Below are positions 8,218 through 15,140 of a stretch of 16,813 bases of DNA, piece after piece. Position numbers and translations under genes: made by a program. The first letter of the stretch is position 1, and each line of letters starts with the position of its first letter. The stretch comes from Candidatus Zhuqueibacterota bacterium 4484_87 (lineage in GTDB: Bacteria; Zhuqueibacterota; Zhuqueibacteria; Thermofontimicrobiales; Thermofontimicrobiaceae): the NCBI GenBank assembly GCA_002085355.1, contig NATN01000102.1:1-16813 (forward strand), read 5' to 3'. The notes under the pieces were generated by a model. It saw nothing but the letters and a program-made list of their open reading frames with translations. It did not search any database and had not been told where the DNA came from.

Positions 8218-8631
8218 CTACTTTTTTAACTTGTAAAAATTTCTTACTTTGGCGATGATTTGCGCTTCTGTCATTTTATCCGCCGGCTCGACAGCGAGAA
8301 TTTTTGATGAGAGATTAACAATTTTTTGCATTTCGTGATTCAATTCTTTTTTTGCTGTGCCGGGACCAAATAAATAGATTTTTTGTGCGCTGGAAATTTG
8401 CTTGATCACCTGATCGTAAAATTCCTTGATCTGATGCTGTCGCCGCAGCTTCGATTTTTCCGGTGTAACACCGCCTTTGCTGTAAGGAGTACGCGTACCC
8501 ACACCTCCGGTGGATTTAATCAATGGTTCAACTTCTGACTCAATGATTTTCGTTGCGATTTCTCCGCCCGGTTTCAAATTGACAATAAAAGCTTTTCCGT
8601 GATCCACCCAAAGACCAACATTGTGATCCAT
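8218..8631 (-). CDS. Small eRF1-domain-2-like (baeRF-type / host-attachment-like) protein
   Basis: A 137-residue cytoplasmic protein without signal peptide. The order of elements resembles the single-domain eRF1/aeRF1 domain-2-like proteins of bacteria: an N-terminal GLWVDHGKAFIV strand-turn-strand, a glycine-rich loop with GG at 42-43 and 53-54 followed by basic KLRRQHQIKEFYDQV, then IYLFGPGTAKKEL (85-97) and KILAVEPADKMTEAQIIAKV (110-129). In eRF1 the corresponding loop carries GGQ for peptidyl-tRNA hydrolysis; here Gln does not follow the GG pairs, so a release activity is not shown. Start is supported by AAGGAG (8639-8644) with 7-nt spacing. It lies 94 nt downstream of the PEGA gene on the same strand and converges with the pyruvate-kinase-like gene across a 36-nt gap. 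Family assignment is from motif resemblance; function is unknown. Confidence 0.6.
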   Translation of the reverse strand: MDHNVGLWVDHGKAFIVNLKPGGEIATKIIESEVEPLIKSTGGVGTRTPYSKGGVTPEKSKLRRQHQIKEFYDQVIKQISSAQKIYLFGPGTAKKELNHEMQKIVNLSSKILAVEPADKMTEAQIIAKVRNFYKLKK

Positions 8632-8725
8632 GTCGCTGCTCCTTTCAAATGTTTTATTTTGACATTATGTGTGAAAAAAGTATGAAGATTTGATTTTATC
8701 GATTTTGGGCATAAACATTTTGAAA

Positions 8726-9541
8726 TTAGTGATAAGATTTGTACAGCATGTAAAGCGAAAGCCAGAAAGTGCTCTGAAATATTCCGAGGGAGATATTAGA
8801 AATATTATCATATTTCAGTGAATTATCAAAATATTGATTCATTTTGATTAGAGAAGCGCTATTTTGATAATTTTTGTAATTTTTATTAGCTTCCTGTTTG
8901 AAATAAATCGATGTCAAGCCGGAAAAAAGGGAAGCTGCCCACAGGCCATAACTCGCCCGGCGGTAACGGGCATGTTTTTTCCTCTCTAAATTTTGCATGA
9001 AAAGCTGGCGCTGGTACTCTTGTTCGTTTCGTGTAAGTCTAATATTGTAAAAGGCCGGATATCTGCCATCAAAAGTGATCGTTTCCGGAAAATAGTTTTT
9101 TTTGCGAAGCGTGAATTTTGTTCCCGGGGTTAATCTTTTTGTAAAATACAGCGGCGTCTCACCAATGAATTCATCATTCAAAAAAACTTCTGCTTCGTCG
9201 GGATAGCTACGAATGGTGATAACTTCAGGAAATTCTATTTTAATTTGCAACGTTTCTGCCGGGGCTAATGAGATTTCTTTGTGCCAGTCAAATTGCCCCC
9301 AAAGAAATCGTCTGGGATTCAGCGCAGTAATCGAGTGATTGCCCGGGGTAATTGATAAAATGGGCAGAGGCGTTTTTCCGCGCGATTTTCGGTCGATAAC
9401 AATTTCCACGCCTTTTTGTTCACATTGGATTTGCAAAAATGCGTTTCCGGTTTGCGTCTGCATCCCTGGCTGGGCATTTGTTTTTTGTAAAAGAAAAAGT
9501 ACTGAAATGAAAAAAAATGTCCAATTTTTAATTGATTTCAT
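8726..9541 (-). CDS. PEGA-domain protein with signal peptide and two C-terminal hydrophobic helices
   Basis: 271 residues. A Sec signal (hydrophobic core 7-19, cut probably after TNA at 23) is followed by two beta-rich PEGA-like repeats. The first is at ~36-105, with GVEIVIDRKSRGKTPLPI then TPGNHSITALNP. The second is at ~107-170, with DEAEVFLNDEFIGETPLYF then LTPGTKFTLRKKNYFP. After a charged linker (~171-197) come two hydrophobic segments, ~198-214 (YGLWAASLFSGLTSIYF) and ~249-267, separated by an Asn/Lys-rich stretch. PEGA domains are usual in surface or periplasmic proteins and S-layer-like or carbohydrate-contacting assemblies. The start codon overlaps the stop of the upstream PQQ gene as ATGA and has almost no Shine-Dalgarno site of its own, so translation is probably coupled. 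A role as an envelope partner of the two genes before it is inference. Confidence 0.82.
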   Translation of the reverse strand: MKSIKNWTFFFISVLFLLQKTNAQPGMQTQTGNAFLQIQCEQKGVEIVIDRKSRGKTPLPILSITPGNHSITALNPRRFLWGQFDWHKEISLAPAETLQIKIEFPEVITIRSYPDEAEVFLNDEFIGETPLYFTKRLTPGTKFTLRKKNYFPETITFDGRYPAFYNIRLTRNEQEYQRQLFMQNLERKKHARYRRASYGLWAASLFSGLTSIYFKQEANKNYKNYQNSASLIKMNQYFDNSLKYDNISNISLGIFQSTFWLSLYMLYKSYH

Positions 9542-10668
9542 TCCGTTTCTTTACTTTGAAAGATTATAAGATCGTGGTCTTCGGAAGCGCAAATCAGATA
9601 TTTTCCCCAGATTATAGGATCGGTGCGAATTCTGCCTCTGGTTTTGAATTTCCAAATTTCTTCGCCCGTTTCGACGTTCAGTGCAAACAGGAAATGATTC
9701 AGTGAACCAAAAAATATTGTTTTCCCGCAAATGAGCGGTGTCGTGCTGATCACACTCCCTGCGTGAAATTTCCAACGAACCGCGCCATTCAGCGGATTCA
9801 GACAATAGACATGTTCATCTGTCGTTCCGAAAACGACTGCTGATTTATTGACTGCAGCGCCGTTCAAAATTTGCCCATCTGTGAGAAACTTCCAACGTAG
9901 TTTGCCATTATCCGAGTCAAGAGCGTAGAAAAATTTATCAGTGGAGCCGACGAAAACTGTGCTATCCAGTACTGACGGGCCGGCCTGAACCGCTCCGTTG
10001 GTTTGAAATTTCCAGACAATCGCTCCATCATCGCCATCCACAGCATAGACGAAATTGTCATCACAGCCGAAAAATATTAATTTTCCATCAGAAGCCGGTG
10101 AGGAATGAATATGCTCCGGCAAGTCTGTTTTCCAGATGCGTTCTCCCGTCATGATCTGGTATTTGTCAATGTGCTTGTAAAGCGCAGTGACGACAATTTG
10201 GTCATTATCAATATACGGTTCTGAATCCACATCTCCGGCATTGATGTGCCAGAAAATTTTCCCTGAGTTCAAATTATAGCCGAAAAGCGTGTCATCGCCA
10301 TAGCGTCTGGCAATTATCAAAACGGAATCCTGCACCACCAGGGTGGAGTGCAAATCCATGCTTTTGTGTCCGATCTCATCTTTTTTTGTCAAATCATAGG
10401 CGTGAATTTCCCCGTCCAGCGTCGTGTAAAAAAGCATTCCGTCAACTGCTAATAATGTCTTTCCGACAGCAGAGGAAGTGCTTACCCTCTGTACAGGCTC
10501 TGCAGGGAGCAAAAAATTCCCCGGATAGACATGCGTACGCGCGATATTCCCGCCCCACATGTTCCAATTGGGAATGTCGTCAATAATTACCGGTTTTTTT
10601 TGAAGTTGTAATTTGGCACAATTAGCGAAAACGAAGACAATTAAAAAGGCTAACAAACGAATTTTCAA
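9538..10668 (-). CDS. PQQ-type beta-propeller lipoprotein, BamB-like architecture
   Basis: 376 residues from the chosen TTG at 10668. This start gives a compact lipoprotein signal (MKIRLLAFLIVFVFANC, Cys17) and has GGGGAA (10676-10681 complement) 7 nt upstream. An ATG 162 nt further upstream lies inside the preceding gene and would put the hydrophobic segment in mid-chain. After the anchor comes a PQQ-propeller entry motif (NWNMWGGNIART), then repeated blades with the tryptophan docking signature: GKIFWHINAG, GERIWKTDLP, GAIVWKFQTNG, GKLRWKFLTDG, GAVRWKFHAG and GEEIWKFKTRG, each preceded by FVYAVD/FFYALD/HVYCLN-type strands. No enzymatic residues of quinoprotein dehydrogenases were seen. BamB, a lipoprotein of the Bam outer-membrane assembly complex, has this same layout, and the gene sits 37 nt behind one encoding an Omp85 barrel; a partner or assembly role is inference. 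The -1 residue Asn of the lipobox is atypical. Confidence 0.85.
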   Translation of the reverse strand: MKIRLLAFLIVFVFANCAKLQLQKKPVIIDDIPNWNMWGGNIARTHVYPGNFLLPAEPVQRVSTSSAVGKTLLAVDGMLFYTTLDGEIHAYDLTKKDEIGHKSMDLHSTLVVQDSVLIIARRYGDDTLFGYNLNSGKIFWHINAGDVDSEPYIDNDQIVVTALYKHIDKYQIMTGERIWKTDLPEHIHSSPASDGKLIFFGCDDNFVYAVDGDDGAIVWKFQTNGAVQAGPSVLDSTVFVGSTDKFFYALDSDNGKLRWKFLTDGQILNGAAVNKSAVVFGTTDEHVYCLNPLNGAVRWKFHAGSVISTTPLICGKTIFFGSLNHFLFALNVETGEEIWKFKTRGRIRTDPIIWGKYLICASEDHDLIIFQSKETE

Positions 10669-10705
10669 ACGGAAATTCCCCAATTTTTCATCAGAGTATT
10701 TGGAA

Positions 10706-13624
10706 TTAGAAATCCCAGCCAAAGAAGAATTGTTTAAAATAGCCGGATTGCAAATCAAATTTGTCAGTATCGAGAAGATGATGCAAATCGTTAAATGCAA
10801 ATTTTTTGCCAAAGTCAAATCGCAGCACAAGCACGCCTCCGAAGCGGAAACGAACCCCTAAACCAGCACTGCCGAGAACGCTTGTCAGATGATCGTCCCA
10901 GGCATTTCCTACATCGACAAATGCTGCTCCGCGGATGGCGCTGAAAGTCATGCCTCCAAAGGGAAATTTGATCAGAAAACGATCAATGAACGGAAAACGC
11001 AGCTCGTTGTTTATCAAGAATATTTTTTTGCCCCACAGCGACCAGCGACGATAGCCGCGCAAATCCCAGCTTCCGCCCATGTAAAAGGGGAGCGCTTCCT
11101 TGCCGTGATTGTAACGCGTCATTGCCCGAAAAGCAAATGCAGATTGGCGTGAAAGGCGAAAATATTTGCGCGCATCAAAGATTATCGTGTAAAAATTGAC
11201 ATTAGAATGACGGACATCAGTTGTATTGCCAATGGTAATGTCTATTCGTTCGCCGTCAAGCGGGCCTGTGGGGCCCCATAATGAATTATCTTTGACGTAG
11301 CCGATAAAATTGGACAGCAGGAGCGCACTCCGGCTGTAGCCTGTGCCGTACCATTCCTTATAAGACTGGCGGAAATTAATGTTCCCTTCAATGCGCTCAA
11401 ACGTGGACAGCGGATAACTGACAGAGCCAAATCCGCCGTACCATCTTTCATAGAAAAAGCCATCGTACCAATTGAAATATCTCCCTGCGAAATGGTAGAG
11501 CCCGATTGCGTAGTTGGTGCGATGGGATAGGTCAAGTCGGGAAATAGCAACGTTGAAGCTTTCTAAAAATTCGTCCCTGGTCTGCGCGTTATTGAATACT
11601 AAAAAGTGATACTGATAGTTCCCCAGCATGTCGCTGATTGCTAACTGCGCACCGCCTGAAGTACCGAACATCGGATCCTGCGTGATTGCGCTTTGCGCGA
11701 CATCGAGGTTAAATTTAGGTTTGTATTTGACCGTTGTCACAGTACTGTGAGCCACGATTTTGTCAAAAGAAGGGATGATTGTCTTTTCAAAAATGGAATC
11801 TCTGACAGCAATTTTGCTGCTGTCGTAACGCATCGGAACGTCGTTGAGCAATTGAATTTGAAAAGAAAAATTTTCAAACGCAGTGAAAAGCAATCCGTTG
11901 TCATCTGTCCATTCCGGGTCCTGAGCACCGGTGGTGAAATTTGTAATTTTACGTATTTCATATTCCGAGTGAATCAGCGAAAATGGAGGCAGCGCATCCC
12001 GGGAGATGTTTAAATCTCGTGAGGCAAGCAGCGGTTCTTTTTGCGGCAAACCGTTTTTGATGACCCAGATATTCATCGCGCCATCCCGGTCTGAGGTGAA
12101 CGCAAGGTATTTGTTCTCCGCTGAAATAGCCGGAGCGTAGTCATTATGCGCGCCGTATGTCAAGTGAAATATTTCTCCGCTGGAAACACGCAGAGCAAAA
12201 AGATTGTAGTAATTCTTGTTTTTCAGAGAAGTTCTGTCCGAGCTGAAAAATATAAATTTGCCAGTCGCATCCCAGACAGCGTCCCTATCGTTGAAATAAT
12301 CATTGGTGAGCCGCGTCAGATTTCCGGTGCGCAGATTCAGTTGAAAAAGATCGCATTTCCCTGAGAAATCGATGCCGCTAAAAACTAAAAATTGATTGTC
12401 CGGAGACCATGATGGCGAAAACATTGTGACAATTTTAGGGAAACGAAATTTTTTCTTTTTACCGGAATTATTGACATCACAAATGTAAAGGGCGTCCGTG
12501 GCGCCGCTTTTGGAAACAAAACAAAGTTCACCGCGGTTATTCACGTCAATCTTGGAGTTCAGAATGTGAAATGATTCAAAATCTGCAGTTCGCTCACCTT
12601 TAATGACAATGTCAATTTTTGCTTCTTTTTCCTTGAGCGAAAATTGCAGATCAGGCAGCATCATACGGTAAATATTTGAATATCCGATGCGATTGGAGAC
12701 AAATGCCATTGCTGGCTCATTATTTTTACGAAAAAATGCCGGTTTGGTATTTATGCCCTTGAAGGTGATCTTTTGGCTCACCATTTCCGGGAAATCTCGC
12801 TGCGCCATGATGGGATAATATTTTTTCTTCAAATGATAGAGCCATTCTTTATCGAATTGGCGGTAATCTTTTTGAATGGTCAGCTTCAAGACATTGGAAA
12901 AGCTTTCCTCTTTCCAGGTATTACGGATGAGTTGAATGATTTTTTCTTCGCCGTACTGATCAGCGATATATTTGAGAATTGCCTGCCCTTCTTTGTACAT
13001 CAAAAATGTGCCGTAGATTTGATACATCGATTCCAATGGAACGAGATAGTTATGCAGCACTGCGTCTTTGATGAACATTTCAGCCTCTTCGTTCCAGCCA
13101 ATGGACCAGTATTCTGCCAGTCCTTCGACATACCACAATGGCAGCGCTGGAAAGTGAGTGCGATGGTGATCTTTCAGAATACGATAGTGCAGGCTGTGGG
13201 TAAAGACATGGACCAATTCGTGCCTAATGACGCGTTTGAAATCAGGAATGGAGCCATTTGCCGGAATGACCACCCTGCCTTTGATGAATTCAAAAAATCC
13301 GCCCACACCTTCCGGCAGAATTGAAGGCGTGGTATTTGTCTGCTGAAAATGAATATGGTTGGAATAAAAAATAAGCGGAATGCGGCGATCAATGCTGTGA
13401 TTAAATTTGTCCTCGAGCACGCGGTATGATTCCTCAGCCGCTGCACCGCCAATTTCTGCCAATTCTCTCATTTCAGGATAATAATAAATATCAAAATGCT
13501 CGGTCTTTAAAATGTACCAGGTGAAATTGTTGTAAATCACCTTGTTTCTGCCGAAATAATATTGACTGAAACCTTGGGCGGCCATCAAAAATAAAAAAGT
13601 GAAAATAATTCCCAATCGTCGCAT
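10706..13624 (-). CDS. Fusion of zinc metallopeptidase, PD40/TolB-like propeller and Omp85 barrel
   Basis: 972 residues. A Sec signal (1-20, MRRLGIIFTFLFLMAAQGFS) precedes a gluzincin-type peptidase domain (~25-280) with HELVH at 135-139 and WYVEGLAEYW at 164-173. His135, His139 and Glu167 or Glu171 are likely zinc ligands and Glu136 the base. Residues ~285-600 hold TolB/PD40-like propeller blades, e.g. PSWSPDNQFLVFSG, FIFFSSDRTS, APAISAENKYLAFTSDRDG, LLFTAFENFSFQIQL. The remainder (~635-972) is a bacterial surface antigen/Omp85 barrel: GGAQLAISDMLGNYQYHF, the Omp85 signature LRGY at 855-858 in GGSWDLRGYRR, AAFVDVGNAW, GLGVRFRF and LRFDFGKKF, ending in Phe972 as expected for an outer-membrane barrel. 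No POTRA repeat was recognised. ATG at 13624 has AGG at 6-nt spacing. First gene of the apparent operon. Proteolysis at or outside the outer membrane is inferred; the substrate is unknown. Confidence 0.9.
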   Translation of the reverse strand: MRRLGIIFTFLFLMAAQGFSQYYFGRNKVIYNNFTWYILKTEHFDIYYYPEMRELAEIGGAAAEESYRVLEDKFNHSIDRRIPLIFYSNHIHFQQTNTTPSILPEGVGGFFEFIKGRVVIPANGSIPDFKRVIRHELVHVFTHSLHYRILKDHHRTHFPALPLWYVEGLAEYWSIGWNEEAEMFIKDAVLHNYLVPLESMYQIYGTFLMYKEGQAILKYIADQYGEEKIIQLIRNTWKEESFSNVLKLTIQKDYRQFDKEWLYHLKKKYYPIMAQRDFPEMVSQKITFKGINTKPAFFRKNNEPAMAFVSNRIGYSNIYRMMLPDLQFSLKEKEAKIDIVIKGERTADFESFHILNSKIDVNNRGELCFVSKSGATDALYICDVNNSGKKKKFRFPKIVTMFSPSWSPDNQFLVFSGIDFSGKCDLFQLNLRTGNLTRLTNDYFNDRDAVWDATGKFIFFSSDRTSLKNKNYYNLFALRVSSGEIFHLTYGAHNDYAPAISAENKYLAFTSDRDGAMNIWVIKNGLPQKEPLLASRDLNISRDALPPFSLIHSEYEIRKITNFTTGAQDPEWTDDNGLLFTAFENFSFQIQLLNDVPMRYDSSKIAVRDSIFEKTIIPSFDKIVAHSTVTTVKYKPKFNLDVAQSAITQDPMFGTSGGAQLAISDMLGNYQYHFLVFNNAQTRDEFLESFNVAISRLDLSHRTNYAIGLYHFAGRYFNWYDGFFYERWYGGFGSVSYPLSTFERIEGNINFRQSYKEWYGTGYSRSALLLSNFIGYVKDNSLWGPTGPLDGERIDITIGNTTDVRHSNVNFYTIIFDARKYFRLSRQSAFAFRAMTRYNHGKEALPFYMGGSWDLRGYRRWSLWGKKIFLINNELRFPFIDRFLIKFPFGGMTFSAIRGAAFVDVGNAWDDHLTSVLGSAGLGVRFRFGGVLVLRFDFGKKFAFNDLHHLLDTDKFDLQSGYFKQFFFGWDF

Positions 13625-13636
13625 TTATTACCTGTT

Positions 13637-13652
13637 TTTTAACTGGTTAAAA
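13637..13652. promoter_or_regulatory. Inverted repeat in the leader of the Omp85-fusion operon
   Basis: TTTTAAC-TG-GTTAAAA is a perfect 7-nt inverted repeat around a 2-nt centre, 12 nt upstream of the start codon. Its size and place before the ribosome binding site would fit a small operator, but the sequence is AT-rich and could arise by chance. Confidence 0.3.
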
Positions 13653-13866
13653 TTTCTTTAAGAGGCAAATTATTAGACGCAGCAAAAGCTAATTCGTTCT
13701 AATTTATATGAAAAAAAGATAGAATGCAAGCAATTTTTGATTCGTTGGCAAAATTTTATTAATATCTTGCTTTGCGGCGGAGATTCGGGAATGCCGTGCT
13801 TTCATTGGTTTTTTTGAATCAGCGAACGAACCAGTGCATCGATTCTGAAAAGTGCACTCATTCAAC

Positions 13867-14850
13867 TTACTCGCGAAGCCTGGCAATGGCAAAATTATCC
13901 AAGCGAATTTGATTCTTTCCGTATTGCGTGGCAAAAAATCCGCAGTAGCGATCTTTTGGTAGCGGGCGGCGGCTCCATTCTTTCTCTTGCAAAGACAGCG
14001 TCCCCAGCGTTTCGAAATTTGATAGCCGGACAGCTTTCACGAAAATATGGCCTGATGAATACGCGATTGACAATTGCAACCATTCCTCCGGTGCAATTAA
14101 CGGCAGTTTAATCGGCTTTGGGTTTTGCAAAGCGAAACGATCGCGGGAGCCTTCTTCAAAGTGGAGATACCAATTTTCACCATCCCAGAAAAAATAGGCG
14201 AAGTAGCCTTTGTAATAATTTGCTGTGACCGCTTTTGCGGAGCGAATCATTACTCCGGCACCGCCAATGTTGGGAGTCCCCAACTGAAAATCGCAGTCCA
14301 CAACAAAATTGTCCTCCGGCAGTAAAACCAAATATTGCGCGAAGCACCGGGTCATGGGAGACTGAAAAAATTCCTGCTCACTCGTCACCACAGCGCCCTC
14401 ACTGATTTGATTTGTGTAGTCTGGCGGGTAAAACCAGCGGGATGAATCAAGCGTGCCGGATTTTTGAGAGAATTTTTCCAATTTTTCGTAACTCGGGACA
14501 GAGGCTTCAGCCGAAGCCGTGCTGATTTCATGGAATTTATTTACAGCAGTGATACGGCAGTAGCAAGCTTCATTTAACGGGCCGAAAGGGAGTTTCGCTG
14601 TATGTTTTTCGCCGGAAACTTGAATTGTATCCTGATAATTGTCCGGCTCCGAGCCGACGTACAGCAGGTAACTGACAATATTCTCATTTTGCGCCGGATT
14701 CCAGACGGCAAAAATTTCTGTGTCATGGCGAATGAGCGATAAATTCTCCGGTACGCTTAATTCGGAATATTGCGGAGGAATGGTCCTTTTCCCACAGAAG
14801 GAGAGAATTAAAACTGCAAAAACGAGGAGAAATATTTTTTTTGTTTTCAT
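13867..14850 (-). CDS. Lipoprotein with FN3-like and concanavalin/jelly-roll-like domains
   Basis: 327 residues from the ATG at 14850, chosen because it starts a clear lipoprotein signal (MKTKKIFLLVFAVLILSFCG, Cys19). A TTG 78 nt upstream would place this signal internally. Residues ~30-118 look like a fibronectin-III-type domain (SVPENLSLIRHDTEIFAVWN, then VSYLLYVGSEPDNYQDTIQV and CYCRITAVN). From ~127 to the end the chain resembles a LamG/DUF1080-like beta-sandwich: DSSRWFYPPDYTNQISEGAV, NFVVDCDFQLG, GAGVMIRSA, GYFAYFFWDGENWYLHFEEG, WLQLSIAYSSGHIFVKAV and IRLDNFAIARL. No catalytic set was identified, so it is more likely a binding protein, perhaps for a polysaccharide, than an enzyme. It is divergent from the phospholipase-D-like gene and 242 nt upstream of the Omp85-fusion gene on the same strand; no terminator was seen between them. 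The Shine-Dalgarno site is weak. Confidence 0.75.
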   Translation of the reverse strand: MKTKKIFLLVFAVLILSFCGKRTIPPQYSELSVPENLSLIRHDTEIFAVWNPAQNENIVSYLLYVGSEPDNYQDTIQVSGEKHTAKLPFGPLNEACYCRITAVNKFHEISTASAEASVPSYEKLEKFSQKSGTLDSSRWFYPPDYTNQISEGAVVTSEQEFFQSPMTRCFAQYLVLLPEDNFVVDCDFQLGTPNIGGAGVMIRSAKAVTANYYKGYFAYFFWDGENWYLHFEEGSRDRFALQNPKPIKLPLIAPEEWLQLSIAYSSGHIFVKAVRLSNFETLGTLSLQEKEWSRRPLPKDRYCGFFATQYGKNQIRLDNFAIARLRE

Positions 14851-14955
14851 TTTCGTACCAAATTTGTAAGACAGAATTGTATTCAAGTAGCCGGAATAAT
14901 TAGCGAAATATTGTTCTGCGAATTCCAATTTTTCCGTAACTTTTCCAATTAAAGC

Positions 14956-14984
14956 TTGACACTAAACGTAATTATTTTTATATT
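14956..14984 (+). promoter_or_regulatory. Sigma70-type promoter of the phospholipase-D-like gene
   Basis: TTGACA (14956-14961) and TATATT (14979-14984) are separated by exactly 17 nt, a consensus -35 and a near-consensus -10. Transcription would start near 14991, giving a leader of about 150 nt before the TTG start or about 50 nt before the alternative ATG at 15042. It lies in the divergent intergenic region. Confidence 0.65.
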
Positions 14985-15140
14985 ATTATCTTGCTTTTTA
15001 TAAATCGAATTGCCTCAAGAAGGTGCAGTTGGGTTTTATAAATGAACGCTTCAAATGAACAAGCCCACAATGGACGAGTCGAATGTAAAATAGACAAAAA
15101 TCATTCCAAATTAGAAAAAGTCACGAGAAAGGATTTTTCA

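Noticed and set aside
10669..10830. N-terminal extension of the PQQ-propeller protein from an ATG at 10830
   Set aside because: It lies within the end of the Omp85-fusion gene, has no supporting start signal, and would move the lipoprotein signal to mid-chain.
12773..13324. 183-codon open frame on the + strand
   Set aside because: It is antisense within the metallopeptidase part of the Omp85-fusion gene and shows no recognisable domain or convincing protein composition.
13680..13745. Possible - strand promoter (TTGCTT with TATAAA) for the Omp85-fusion operon
   Set aside because: Spacing is 19 nt (or 15 nt with the alternative TTGCAT), and the region is generally AT-rich, so the match is not better than chance.
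13833..13858. AGTGCA ... TGCACT hairpin as terminator of the FN3/jelly-roll gene
   Set aside because: Six base pairs, a 14-nt loop and no T-run on the transcript side; too weak to call.
14851..14928. Upstream TTG start for the FN3/jelly-roll lipoprotein
   Set aside because: The ATG at 14850 begins exactly at the lipoprotein signal; the 26 extra residues have no signal character.
15042..15140. ATG at 15042 as start of the PLD-family gene
   Set aside because: It would put 33 polar residues before the signal peptide, and its ribosome binding site is weaker than that of the TTG at 15141. It cannot be fully excluded.
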